NCBI GenBank assembly: GCA_031263725.1
Contig: JAISFF010000058.1
Coordinates: 1 to 40,671, forward strand
DNA: 40,671 nt
DNA from: Lysobacteraceae bacterium
GTDB lineage: Bacteria > Pseudomonadota > Gammaproteobacteria > Xanthomonadales > Xanthomonadaceae
Direction: 5' to 3'
The translations under genes were made by a program, and so were the position numbers. Positions 7,967-16,308 of this stretch are shown piece by piece. Position 1 is the first letter of the stretch. Each line of letters begins with the position of its first letter. Below the pieces are notes generated by a model. It searched no databases, was not told where the DNA came from, and was given only the letters and a program-made list of their open reading frames with translations.

Positions 7967-10900
7967 TCACCAAAAGACCTTGATGCCGACACGGCCGCCG
8001 ACGCTGTCGCCGGACTGCCCCAACCCGAAGTTATAATCGATTCCACCGAACAGGTTGAGGTTGCGCGTCACCTGACCCGAGAGACCGAGGCCGATCTGCC
8101 CCCAGGTACCGCCCAGGCTCGCTGCGAGTTCGGTCGGGTTGGCGCCCTGCAAAGAGGCGAAGGAGGTTGTTGCATCGTCGCCGAACTGGTGCCAGACATT
8201 GACATCTGCCCAGGTGGTCAGAAGGCTTCCGCCGCTCGTCGCCCCGTCCTTCGTCAGCCGACCGCCGAGCCGGCCGTATATCTCGTCGGTGGTGTCGAAG
8301 TCGATCAGACCGAACGCATCGGAAGCCCCTTTGATGTGGGTACGCTGATAGATCAACTGCGCTTGCGGCACGAACGCGTAGCTCGAGCCAAAGGCGAACG
8401 TGTAGCCGGCCTCCCCCGAAGCGACGACCCCGGAACCACGGGTGGAGGTACGCTCCACGCCAAATGCGGCGGCATCGATGTTCTGATACCAGACGCCCTG
8501 CAACACGATATCGGTGTACCAACCTCCGGGATCGCGACGAGTCCAGTAGCCACCGACCGCATAGGAATCCATCTCGACCTTGCCTGCGTCACCGCCATTG
8601 AGGCCGCGGATGGTGGCGTGGAGCCGGCCGGCGCCGATATAGAGCCCCGCGCTGTCGCGCGTGGTGCTGTAGATATCGGTGCCGGCCTGGAAGCCGACGA
8701 ACCTGAAGCGATAGGCCGGACCGTCATGGCCAAGCCGGCCATTGGTCGTGCCGTGGCCGAACCTGCCGGTCTCGCCGAATACGCGGCCCCACTGCAACGC
8801 ATCGCATTGGCCGCTGGCTGGCTGAGCCTCGATGTGCGAGCCAGACTTCGCGTTTTCCGCATCGTCGGCGCATTGGGCGATACGGGCATCGCCATTCCGG
8901 TTGAAGTAGGTGCCGAGCATGGCAAGGCCGAACCGGCTTGCCAGCGCCGGGATGGCCGTCTCGGCCACAACTTCGGAACGCAGGCTCGAACGCAAGTACC
9001 AGTTGCCGTCCGCCGAGTCGGTACCGAGACCGTTGTGGAACAGGCCGTATTCGTAGGCGCCGGCCGCAACGCGGTTGCCGAGTGCGAACACGCCGGCGGC
9101 GGAAGCCTCCTGGTTCAGCACCTCGACCAACTCGATGCCGTTGCCGACGGTCTGGGCGCCCATCCCCCCGGAACCGTCCACCACGATGCGAACAGGCGCC
9201 GAGCCGAGCCGCGTCGTACCGGCCACCAGCCGATCGGACCGGGAGTTGGCTCCGCCCTCGTTCAACACGGTGTTCATGGTGATCGTGCCGCCATCGGCAA
9301 CGTAGGCGCCGTTTACGGTCAGGACGGTACCGGGCGCCATACCGCTGCCCATATCGACGAGGCCCGCATGGCTCAGGCCCGCGACCGTCTGGTTCAGGCC
9401 ATCGAGATCGAGCGTCGCGCCGGTCGCCACGGTCACGGCCGAGTTTGGGCTGAACACGCCCGCCGCACCTGCGCGCAGCGTGCCGGACACGAGGTTGGTC
9501 GCACCGCCATAGGTGTTGTTGCCGCTGGTCAGGATCGTCGTGCCGGAGCCGATCTGGTTCACCACGCCCGTGCCGGAGATCGCGCCATCGAAAGCAAACG
9601 TATCCGATCGGTTGAATGCAAATATGCCATCGTTGAGGACATCGCCGGCGATGCCGCCGCTCGCACCGCCATTGCCGAGTTGCAGCGTGCCCGAGGAAAT
9701 CGTGGTGCCGCCCGTGTAGGTGTTTGCGCCGGTGAGCACCAGCACACCGGCATCGGCCTTGTCGATCCCCCCGGAGCCGGTCAGTTCGGACGCGATGGTG
9801 GCCACGTAGTCCGTTCCAGGCTGGGTACCATCGCCGACGCGGATGAAGTTGCTGCCGTCCGCCAGCGTGATCGCGTCGCCCTGGATCAGATAGTCGCTGA
9901 CCGCAAATTGCATGCCGCCGGATACCACAGCGGCATCGCCGCCGTTGTCGACGGTGACGATGCCAGCGGCACCACTGAAGATCGCGAACGAGCCGTTCTG
10001 ATATGGCCCGTTGGAAGCGCCGCTCACCTCCGTCCAGTTGTCGTCGCCGGCGGATACTCGCCAGGTGCCGTCGCCGCCGTTGATGACATCGTCGCCCTTG
10101 GGACCGGCATCGCCATCCCAGAAGTTCAGCGTCGTGCCAGTGGCGTTGACCAGATTGACCTGCCCGACGATCGCGGTCTCGACGGAGAAGCTGCCGGCGG
10201 GCATCGTGCCGATATCGAGGACATTGTCGGTCAACATGCCGTTGTAGCTGAAGACGCGATAGATTCCCGGATCGAAGCTGCCGCCGCTCGAAACGTTGAT
10301 GTTCAACGTGCCATCCAGCGTCAGGTCGCCATTGACCACGGTCAGATCGTTCAGCAGACCGCCGACTGTATCGGCTTCCCCGAAGTGGTAATTGAGGATC
10401 GATGTGCTGCCAAGCGCAAGATTGCCATTGAGGGTCAGCGTGCCCACCTCCCCGCTGCCTCCGCCGGGCGCCAGAATACCGCCGCCGGCGATCGTCACGT
10501 CGCCTCCAATCGTGCCCGAACCCCCGAGCGTCGCGCCAGAAGCGACGGCGACCGAGCTGGCGCTGTCGCCCAAAGTACCATCGACCAGCAGCGTGCCACC
10601 GGCAACGCTGGTCGCGCCTTCGAACGCGCTGCTGTCACCAGCAAGAATGGTCGTGCCGGCAAGCTGTCTTATGGTCCCGCTCCCTGCTGCCACACTGCCA
10701 ATCCGTGGGGTGAAGACATGGCTGGAACTATTGTGGTTGAAAACCAGCGTGCCCTGTGCACCCAGATCGACGATCGAGGTATCCAGCGTGCCCGGCGCGG
10801 TTGCGGACTCTCCTTGCGCAGCACCAATGTTGATCGTGCCCTGGCCACCGTTTCCGACGCTGCGAATACCGTCGGGTCCCGTCGTCCTGAAAATCCCGCC

Positions 10901-12196
10901 ATCGGCCACCGTGAGAATGCCATCGGCGCCGTAAAATTGGGCCATATCAAGAGTCCTGGCCGTCCAGATCGATCCTGGACCCGTAATCAGAACCTCGCCA
11001 TGCGCGGCAATGGAGGAACCGGTAACGATACTGTATCCAATGTGACCGTCATAGATGCTGGTAACAGTGGCTCCATTGCTGATCGCCAGCGTCCCGATGC
11101 CGGCGAACCCGACCCAAATCCCCGAGTAACTGATCCAGGACGAGCCTTGTCCATCGACAACGACGTGGCCTTCCGCACGGACACCGCTTATAGTCGATTG
11201 ATACCCGATATAGTCGTAGTCCCATAATTGCGAACTGCTCTCGAGAATCGCGCCATTGCTGATCGACAAAAAAGCCGTTCCCTCTATGCCGACCGTCAGC
11301 CCGGGACTTGCGATGACTTTCGATCCGGGTCCATCGATGACCAGCGAACCGGTAGCGCCGACGGCATCGGCGAGACCCAAACCCATAGTGTTACTAGGCC
11401 TCAAATTGAGCAGACCGCCATTTTGGACAGTTAACGCCCCGGAACCGGCGCCGCTTCCGCCGATAATCACTCCATGAGACGTATTCCATTCCGATCCCTG
11501 CCCATCGATCAAAACAGTACTCTGCGCGGCGCCCGCTCGATCGCCGATGACCGTATAGCCGTTGACGCTTGTCGTGTCCAAGGTACCGCCATCGGTGATC
11601 TCCAGATGACCCGTCCCGCTATCGGCAGCGCCACTACGGGAACCAACACTGAACACGTTTGAAGCAGAGACATTGCCACCGACAATATTCAGAGAACCGG
11701 TTCCGGAAGTTCCGAGCGTCAGGCTGCCGGCAAGATCAAGACTCGCCCCCTGCTGAACCGTCAACACACCCGTCGTGCCAGCCGCATATCCGAGCCAGAG
11801 GCCGCTGCCCTGGGCATTGCCCGAACCAATGACCACGGTACCGCTAGTCGCGGCGCCGGATGTGTTGGTTCCGATATAGATACTGTCGCCCGCCACCGGG
11901 CTGCCATTGGGCGAACGGATCCAGTTTCCTGCCGTGAACCAATCCGTGGTGGATGCACTGTCCGACCATGTCACCGTTGCCGCCCGCGCCGGCGCCACGC
12001 CTGCCAGGACGGCTAAGAGCCCGACCAGAAACGTTGCACAGAACGTTCGCTCGCTCCCTCTGAAGGAACCAGCCAACACGCTGCAATCCGACATCGTGCT
12101 TTGTCCCGGCTTGCTACGTTTGGCCGCCAATTCCGATACGGCTTGCCAGACACCCAGACTCCGGTTGAAAACGACTCTGTATGAGCGGTTCATCAT
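7967..12196 (-). CDS. Large autotransporter (type Va) adhesin-like protein
   Basis: This 1409-residue protein starts with an extended signal peptide region (MNRSYRVVFNRSLGVWQAVSE, about 2-22), typical of type V secretion, then a hydrophobic core near 53-68 with likely cleavage after APARA (about 72). The passenger, about 73-1100, has two repeat types. First come copies of a beta-helix unit with a VLIDGQGSEW / GSGALTVQNGG pattern (T5SS/PEP-CTERM-associated repeat style). Later come autotransporter-associated strand repeats such as LVLTGANTYTGGTTISSGTLQLG and NNTYGGATNLVSGTLRAG. The last 300 residues or so form the beta-barrel (LASRFGLAMLG, VFGETGRFGHG, ending in an aromatic Trp). I see no protease triad, so adhesion or aggregation is the likely role. 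ATG 12196 is preceded by an AAAGG site. Confidence 0.9.
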   Translation of the reverse strand: MMNRSYRVVFNRSLGVWQAVSELAAKRSKPGQSTMSDCSVLAGSFRGSERTFCATFLVGLLAVLAGVAPARAATVTWSDSASTTDWFTAGNWIRSPNGSPVAGDSIYIGTNTSGAATSGTVVIGSGNAQGSGLWLGYAAGTTGVLTVQQGASLDLAGSLTLGTSGTGSLNIVGGNVSASNVFSVGSRSGAADSGTGHLEITDGGTLDTTSVNGYTVIGDRAGAAQSTVLIDGQGSEWNTSHGVIIGGSGAGSGALTVQNGGLLNLRPSNTMGLGLADAVGATGSLVIDGPGSKVIASPGLTVGIEGTAFLSISNGAILESSSQLWDYDYIGYQSTISGVRAEGHVVVDGQGSSWISYSGIWVGFAGIGTLAISNGATVTSIYDGHIGYSIVTGSSIAAHGEVLITGPGSIWTARTLDMAQFYGADGILTVADGGIFRTTGPDGIRSVGNGGQGTINIGAAQGESATAPGTLDTSIVDLGAQGTLVFNHNSSSHVFTPRIGSVAAGSGTIRQLAGTTILAGDSSAFEGATSVAGGTLLVDGTLGDSASSVAVASGATLGGSGTIGGDVTIAGGGILAPGGGSGEVGTLTLNGNLALGSTSILNYHFGEADTVGGLLNDLTVVNGDLTLDGTLNINVSSGGSFDPGIYRVFSYNGMLTDNVLDIGTMPAGSFSVETAIVGQVNLVNATGTTLNFWDGDAGPKGDDVINGGDGTWRVSAGDDNWTEVSGASNGPYQNGSFAIFSGAAGIVTVDNGGDAAVVSGGMQFAVSDYLIQGDAITLADGSNFIRVGDGTQPGTDYVATIASELTGSGGIDKADAGVLVLTGANTYTGGTTISSGTLQLGNGGASGGIAGDVLNDGIFAFNRSDTFAFDGAISGTGVVNQIGSGTTILTSGNNTYGGATNLVSGTLRAGAAGVFSPNSAVTVATGATLDLDGLNQTVAGLSHAGLVDMGSGMAPGTVLTVNGAYVADGGTITMNTVLNEGGANSRSDRLVAGTTRLGSAPVRIVVDGSGGMGAQTVGNGIELVEVLNQEASAAGVFALGNRVAAGAYEYGLFHNGLGTDSADGNWYLRSSLRSEVVAETAIPALASRFGLAMLGTYFNRNGDARIAQCADDAENAKSGSHIEAQPASGQCDALQWGRVFGETGRFGHGTTNGRLGHDGPAYRFRFVGFQAGTDIYSTTRDSAGLYIGAGRLHATIRGLNGGDAGKVEMDSYAVGGYWTRRDPGGWYTDIVLQGVWYQNIDAAAFGVERTSTRGSGVVASGEAGYTFAFGSSYAFVPQAQLIYQRTHIKGASDAFGLIDFDTTDEIYGRLGGRLTKDGATSGGSLLTTWADVNVWHQFGDDATTSFASLQGANPTELAASLGGTWGQIGLGLSGQVTRNLNLFGGIDYNFGLGQSGDSVGGRVGIKVFW

Positions 12197-12341
12197 CTTT
12201 GGCCTTTATGCTTTGTTGTGCGTCACACCGGTTATCGCAACGAATGAGGCAAACGATTCCGTCTTGCCTCGCCAACGACATCAATAGCTTGTGCACTACT
12301 ACCACGGCGGCATTATCCATACGACTGAACTACAGTTTCAG

Positions 12342-12379
12342 CCGCCGTTGTCCGTGAACATCCTTCACGGCGGTCTTTT
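12342..12379 (+). terminator. Terminator-like hairpin within the autotransporter leader region
   Basis: On the plus strand CCGTGAA (12352-12358) pairs perfectly with TTCACGG (12364-12370) around a five-base loop, followed by CGGTCTTTT. A competing stem pairs CCGCCGT (12342-12348) with ACGGCGG (12367-12373). No gene reads into it from the plus strand, so it could block antisense transcription into the upstream region, or the same inverted repeats could fold in the minus-strand leader of the autotransporter mRNA. Confidence 0.4.
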
Positions 12380-12423
12380 CAAATTCCTGGGCGACTCTCA
12401 TATTAAGAGGGGTACGCCTAACC

Positions 12424-12446
12424 GTCCCAGCCAGATTGGCTGGGAC
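12424..12446. promoter_or_regulatory. Perfect 10-base inverted repeat, candidate operator
   Basis: GTCCCAGCCA (12424-12433) and TGGCTGGGAC (12437-12446) form a perfect inverted repeat around GAT. It sits immediately downstream of the candidate minus-strand -10 box, covering the expected transcription start of the autotransporter. This is a classic site for a dimeric repressor. It could instead fold as a 5' hairpin in the mRNA. No T-run follows on either strand, so a terminator is unlikely. Confidence 0.5.
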
Positions 12447-12447
12447 T

Positions 12448-12475
12448 ATAATATACCCTCCGATCCTTCGTGCAA
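12448..12475 (-). promoter_or_regulatory. Candidate promoter of the autotransporter gene
   Basis: On the minus strand TTGCAC (plus 12470-12475) is followed after 16 bases by TATTAT (plus 12448-12453), inside an AT-rich patch (TATAATATA on the plus strand) that stands out in GC-rich DNA. Transcription would start near the inverted repeat at 12424-12446 and leave a leader of roughly 240 bases before the ATG at 12196. The -10 match is better than the -35 match. Confidence 0.45.
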
Positions 12476-12479
12476 GGAA

Positions 12480-12859
12480 TTAAAGACAGAGGAAATCCAT
12501 CACGGACGATTGAACCAGGAGCAGAATCGGCGCCAGGTCGTTCCAGGTGATCGCTGGGAATGCGACGACGGAAAACGCCCGCAAAATGCCCCGGATGACC
12601 GCACCACCTCGATAATCGATCCTGTTCCCCGATATACCGGCCCTCGCGTATTCTGCAACTGGCCACCGCGCCCGTGCTCCGGACGCCATATCCTCCGTTC
12701 CAGCTCGTCGCGCTGCGAATCCGTCAGCGTACCGGTGGTATCGATCACCACTTCGCCCAGCGGCGGAATCGGCGCCGGATCGCGTTGCGCCGACACGGGA
12801 AACGCAATGACGAGCGGCGCCAGCAACAGGCTCGGGCCCACCGGCTCCCATGTCTTCAA
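12480..12859 (-). pseudogene. Truncated and frameshifted TPM-domain protein remnant
   Basis: From a TTG at 12857-12859 the frame encodes a signal-peptide-like start (MKTWEPVG, then a hydrophobic run ending in FPVSA) and the first part of a TPM domain (EVVIDTTGTLTDSQRDELERR, then RGGQLQ). This parallels the neighbouring gene's SPVVDTTGMLDAAQRARL and GSQLQILV. After QLQ the similarity stops, and the frame ends at 12500 without the VGRKGVDDGVL core. A second frame, open to 12480, carries a hydrophobic tail (RGILRAFSVVAFPAITW) that may be the remnant of the C-terminal membrane segment. This implies an internal deletion plus frameshift. LemA is often followed by two TPM genes in xanthomonads; here the second appears dead. 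Confidence 0.55.
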
Positions 12860-12977
12860 GCAATCCCCCCATACTGTCCGGTCACCGTCCCGCGTCGACG
12901 GTTTCCAGACCGTCGATTCAGGGCAGTCTATCGGTTTCAGGAAACCCCGAGTGCGCCGTAGACCCGGCGCTCGGCGC

Positions 12978-13886
12978 TCACCAGCTTCCCGAAGCGCCGC
13001 CGCCGCCGGAGCGACCGCCGCCGCCCCCCCATCCACCGCCGCTACCGAATCCGCCGCCGCGAGAGCCACCCCCGTTGCCGCTGGTGAAGCGGCCGCCGCC
13101 ATTCTGCGGAAAAACAGAAACGATCATGCCCACGAAGAATCCGAATACCGCGTACAGCAGCGACAGTGTCATCAATCCGGCCATTCCCGCGCCCAGCACT
13201 CCGCAGATCACCATGCGGATCTTGAGTGGCGCCTTGCGCAGGACGCGGCTGATGAAGATGGCCGCCAGCGCCACCACGATCAGAATCACGCCCGGCGGCG
13301 GTGCATCCGGGGCATCCGCATTGCCGCCGACCGGCGCTGGCAGTGGCTCGCCATCGATCAGGCCGACCAGCGCCGCGGAAGCCTCGGCGATACCGCCGGC
13401 ATAGTCGCCATTGCGGAACTGTGGCACCAGGTATTCCTGGATCACGCGATTGGCGGTGATGTCCGGAATCGCGCCTTCCAGACCGTAGCCGGTCTGGATC
13501 CGGACGCGGCGGTCGTCCTTGGCGACGACAAGCAGTACGCCATCGTCCACGCCCTTGCGGCCGACCGACCACTGGTCGAACACTCTCTGCGTGTAGTCCG
13601 CGATGTCCTCGGGCTGCGTCGTCGGCACCACCAGTATCTGCAACTGGCTACCTTTGCGTTGTTGCAACTGCAGCGCCTGCTGCGTCAGCCGCGCACGCTG
13701 CGCGGCGTCGAGCATGCCGGTGGTATCCACCACCGGGGAATCCAGCTTCGGAATCGGCGCCAGTGGCACCGCCAGTGCATGCGCCACCGCCGCGCCCAGC
13801 AGCAGGACCAGCCACAGCGACCGCAACCATGACCGGCCTGGGCGTCGCCTGCCGGGTAGCGCATTCGAAATCGTCATGGTCTTCAT
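12978..13886 (-). CDS. TPM-domain protein, YgcG-like, with glycine-rich tail
   Basis: The product has 302 residues. A signal peptide or anchor (LRSLWLVLLLGAAVAHA, about 20-36) is followed by a TPM domain from about 43 to 190 (VVDTTGMLDAAQRARL, SQLQILVVPTTQPEDI, VGRKGVDDGVLLVVAKDDRRVRIQTGYGLEGAIPD). Two hydrophobic segments and a terminal Gly/Ser-rich stretch (GGGSRGGGFGSGGGWGGGGG) complete it. This is the usual YgcG-type layout, with the TPM domain outside the inner membrane. TPM domains have been linked to phosphatase-like or protein-assembly roles; the function here is unknown. It follows lemA, its standard partner. The start may instead be ATG 13877, which has AGG at better spacing. Confidence 0.85.
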   Translation of the reverse strand: MKTMTISNALPGRRRPGRSWLRSLWLVLLLGAAVAHALAVPLAPIPKLDSPVVDTTGMLDAAQRARLTQQALQLQQRKGSQLQILVVPTTQPEDIADYTQRVFDQWSVGRKGVDDGVLLVVAKDDRRVRIQTGYGLEGAIPDITANRVIQEYLVPQFRNGDYAGGIAEASAALVGLIDGEPLPAPVGGNADAPDAPPPGVILIVVALAAIFISRVLRKAPLKIRMVICGVLGAGMAGLMTLSLLYAVFGFFVGMIVSVFPQNGGGRFTSGNGGGSRGGGFGSGGGWGGGGGRSGGGGASGSW

Positions 13887-14150
13887 CCTACCAACTCCCG
13901 GTCGCGCCAATGCCGCCAGACTCAGGCCAGAACTCCGGCGACGATGGCCCGGACCGGAAACGCCGCCGAGAAACAGGACCCATATCCAGTGGCGCAAACA
14001 TACCCGGGATTCGCAGTATCCGGCAGCGGACACGATCCGGCCGGGGAACCGCGTCATCATTCCGCCGCCGTAGAGAGACCGGTCAAGACCGCCGAGACAG
14101 TCCCCGCGAAGTCCGTGGTCGCCATCCCTACCGTGGCGGCCACCGACCTG

Positions 14151-14753
14151 CTACTGGGTCCGGGTCGAGGGTTGCCCGAAATCGACCGTCGGCGCGTTCT
14201 GTATCTGCGCCTCGTTCTCCACGGTGAAATTGGGCTTTTCCTTGTAGCCGAACATCCTGGCGACGATCAGCTGCGGGAACGAACGGATGTAAATGTTGTA
14301 GTTCTTGACCGCTTCGATATAGCGGCCGCGCGCCACCGTGATCCGGTTCTCGGTGCCTTCCAGCTGCACCTGCAGGTCACGAAAGGCCTGGTCGGCTTTC
14401 AGGTTCGGATAGTTCTCGGCGACCATCAGCAACCGCGACAATGCCTGGCTCAGATCGCCCTGGGCCGCCTGGTACTGCGCCAGCGAGGCGGCATCGTCGG
14501 CATTGACCTGGATCTGTCCGACCTTGGCGCGCGCCTCGGCCACATCGGTGAGCACCTGGCTCTCATGCGCGGCATAGCCCTTGACGGTGTTCACCAGGTT
14601 CGGTACCAGATCGGCACGGCGCTTGTACTGGTTCAGCACCTCGGCCCAGGTCGCCTTGACCTCCTGGTCGTACCGCTGGATCTGGTTGTAACCGCAGCCG
14701 GACAACAGCGCCAGCAGCAGCGGAAGGATCAGCCAACGGATTGAACGGTGCAT
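14151..14753 (-). CDS. lemA: LemA family protein
   Basis: The product has 200 residues, with a lipoprotein-type signal ending in LLSGC (Cys about 19), then the long helical LemA domain: GYNQIQRYDQEVKATWAEVLNQYKRR would be its opening helix, with family motifs RRADLVPNLVNTVKGYAAHE and ENYPNLKAD followed by ENRITVARGRYIEAVKNYN. LemA proteins are membrane-associated helical bundles of poorly defined role, commonly encoded with TPM proteins as here. The stop is 264 bases before the TPM gene start. The reading frame extends upstream, but ATG 14753 gives the signal peptide. A Gly-Cys-Gly lipobox context suggests outer- or inner-membrane lipidation by the lgt product. Confidence 0.9.
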   Translation of the reverse strand: MHRSIRWLILPLLLALLSGCGYNQIQRYDQEVKATWAEVLNQYKRRADLVPNLVNTVKGYAAHESQVLTDVAEARAKVGQIQVNADDAASLAQYQAAQGDLSQALSRLLMVAENYPNLKADQAFRDLQVQLEGTENRITVARGRYIEAVKNYNIYIRSFPQLIVARMFGYKEKPNFTVENEAQIQNAPTVDFGQPSTRTQ

Positions 14754-14836
14754 CTGACGACTCCTGACGAATGAGGAAACCGGACAGCGGAACCCTATAG
14801 CGCCGCTACCGTGCAAACAAGATAAAGATGCCGGCC

Positions 14837-15586
14837 TCACCACTCGCCAGCGCCGCCGACATGGCGGACAGCGGCATGGCGGCGCATCAGCAGGTTCAGT
14901 ATCTCCACCAGCACCGAGAACGCCATTGCGAAGTAGATGTACGGCCGCGGCACATGCACGTCGAAGCCGTCCAGCACCAGCACCGCACCGACCAGCAGGA
15001 TGAAGGCCAGCGCCAGCATCTTGATGGTCGGGTTGCCGTCGATGAACCGGCCCAGCGGATTGGCCGCCAGCAGCATGATCGCCACTGCCAGCAGGATCGC
15101 CGCGATCATCACCGGAATATGCTGGGCCATGCCGACCGCGGTGATCACCGAGTCCAGCGAGAACACGATGTCGATGATCGCGATCTGCAGGATCACCAGG
15201 CCGAACACGGCCGAGGTCTTGGTCGTACGCGGGTCCTCGTCCTCGCCGCCGGTAATCAGTTCCCTGATTTCCATCGCGCCCTTGACCAGCAGGAACAGGC
15301 CGCCCAGGATCAGCACCAGATCGCGGATCGAAATGCCCATCCCGCCGACATGGAACAGGTCCTTCTGCATCCGCGCCAGTAACGCCAGCGATACCAGCAG
15401 GCCGATGCGGGTGATGCAGGCCACGCCGATGCCGAATTTGCGCGCGGAACTGCGCTGCCCGGCCGGCAGGCGTCCGACCGCGATCGAAATGAACACCAGG
15501 TTGTCGATGCCCAGCACGATCTCCAGCACGCTCAGGGTCACCAGGGTCAGCCAAGCATTCGGATCGGCCAGAAATTCAAGATTCAT
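14837..15586 (-). CDS. TerC-family integral membrane protein
   Basis: The product has 249 residues and about seven membrane helices. The family signatures are SVLEIVLGIDNLVFISI near the N terminus and IDIVFSLDSVITAVGMA in the middle, whose acidic residues in the membrane (Glu, Asp of LGIDN and SLDS) are the conserved metal-coordinating positions of TerC/YoaE/YgdQ-type proteins. Such proteins are proposed to export manganese or load metals on exported enzymes; which substrate applies here is not visible. It has no CBS or CorC domain, so it is the short form. The gene sits between dgkA and lemA on the same strand, with gaps of 74 and 83 bases that allow separate promoters. Confidence 0.9.
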   Translation of the reverse strand: MNLEFLADPNAWLTLVTLSVLEIVLGIDNLVFISIAVGRLPAGQRSSARKFGIGVACITRIGLLVSLALLARMQKDLFHVGGMGISIRDLVLILGGLFLLVKGAMEIRELITGGEDEDPRTTKTSAVFGLVILQIAIIDIVFSLDSVITAVGMAQHIPVMIAAILLAVAIMLLAANPLGRFIDGNPTIKMLALAFILLVGAVLVLDGFDVHVPRPYIYFAMAFSVLVEILNLLMRRHAAVRHVGGAGEW

Positions 15587-15660
15587 TGTGTATCAGTCCA
15601 AGAAGAGAACGCGAAAACCTTCCGCTCGCAGAAGCAGGGCCGGAAGCGCCCGTCCATGCA

Positions 15661-16041
15661 TCACATCAACCGCGGCACCAGGATCAGGCCCCAGCAGAGC
15701 GCCACCAGCCCCATCAATACGAAAGTCGCCGCCGAACCCATGTCCTTGGCGCGACCGGCCATCTCGTGGAATTCGTTGCCGTAACGGTCGATCACCGCCT
15801 CGATGGCGGAATTCAGCAGCTCGGCGCTCAGCACCATCAGCATCGGGCCGATCAGCAGGATCCGCTCCACCGCATCGTGTCCAAGCCACAATGCCAGCGG
15901 CGTGAGGATCGCGAACAGGCAAACCTCCAGCCGGAATGCGGACTCGTTCCACCAGGCGGCGCACAGCCCCTGCCAGGACCAGCGCAATGCCTTCAGCACC
16001 TGCATCGGCCCGCGCAGCGCATGTCCGGTTTTATCTGCCAT
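15661..16041 (-). CDS. dgkA: Diacylglycerol kinase
   Basis: This 126-residue protein, with one amphipathic N-terminal helix and three membrane helices, phosphorylates diacylglycerol to phosphatidic acid at the inner membrane, recycling the diacylglycerol left by membrane-derived glucan synthesis. The DgkA signature AELLNSAIEAVIDR holds the catalytic Glu (about 74), Asn 77 and Glu 81, followed by KDMGSAA. Length agrees with the roughly 120-residue family. The start MADKTG at 16041 is preceded by about 270 bases without a gene, where its promoter must be. Confidence 0.95.
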   Translation of the reverse strand: MADKTGHALRGPMQVLKALRWSWQGLCAAWWNESAFRLEVCLFAILTPLALWLGHDAVERILLIGPMLMVLSAELLNSAIEAVIDRYGNEFHEMAGRAKDMGSAATFVLMGLVALCWGLILVPRLM

Positions 16042-16308
16042 CGTTCAAGCTCGGTATGTCCTGGAAAAGACCCGGAATCATCGTCCCCGGGCCATGCCAT
16101 ATCCCCGGATTCCGCACCCGTTTCCGCAGCGCCAAGATGCAGGCGAACGCCGATTGGGTACAACCGGCGGATTTTGCCACAAGCGTGAAGGCACACCGTT
16201 AAAAATTCCTGCGCCGATGGCCGTCCCGAACCGCGATGGCAACTCCGCGACACGCATGCGCCAGCAGCGAGACAGCGGAAATCGGGGAATATTCGCCTTC
16301 CCTGCCGC

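Noticed and set aside
7529..11227. A very long open frame on the plus strand (over 1200 codons) opposite the autotransporter
   Set aside because: It is the antisense of a repeat-rich gene with strong domain evidence; the translated sequence is low in hydrophobic order and matches no family. Long antisense frames are common where GC-rich codons lack stops on the other strand.
12291..13832. A 513-codon plus-strand frame starting in the autotransporter leader region
   Set aside because: After the first stretch it becomes low-complexity antisense of the Gly-rich TPM tail; no domain is seen and no ribosome site.
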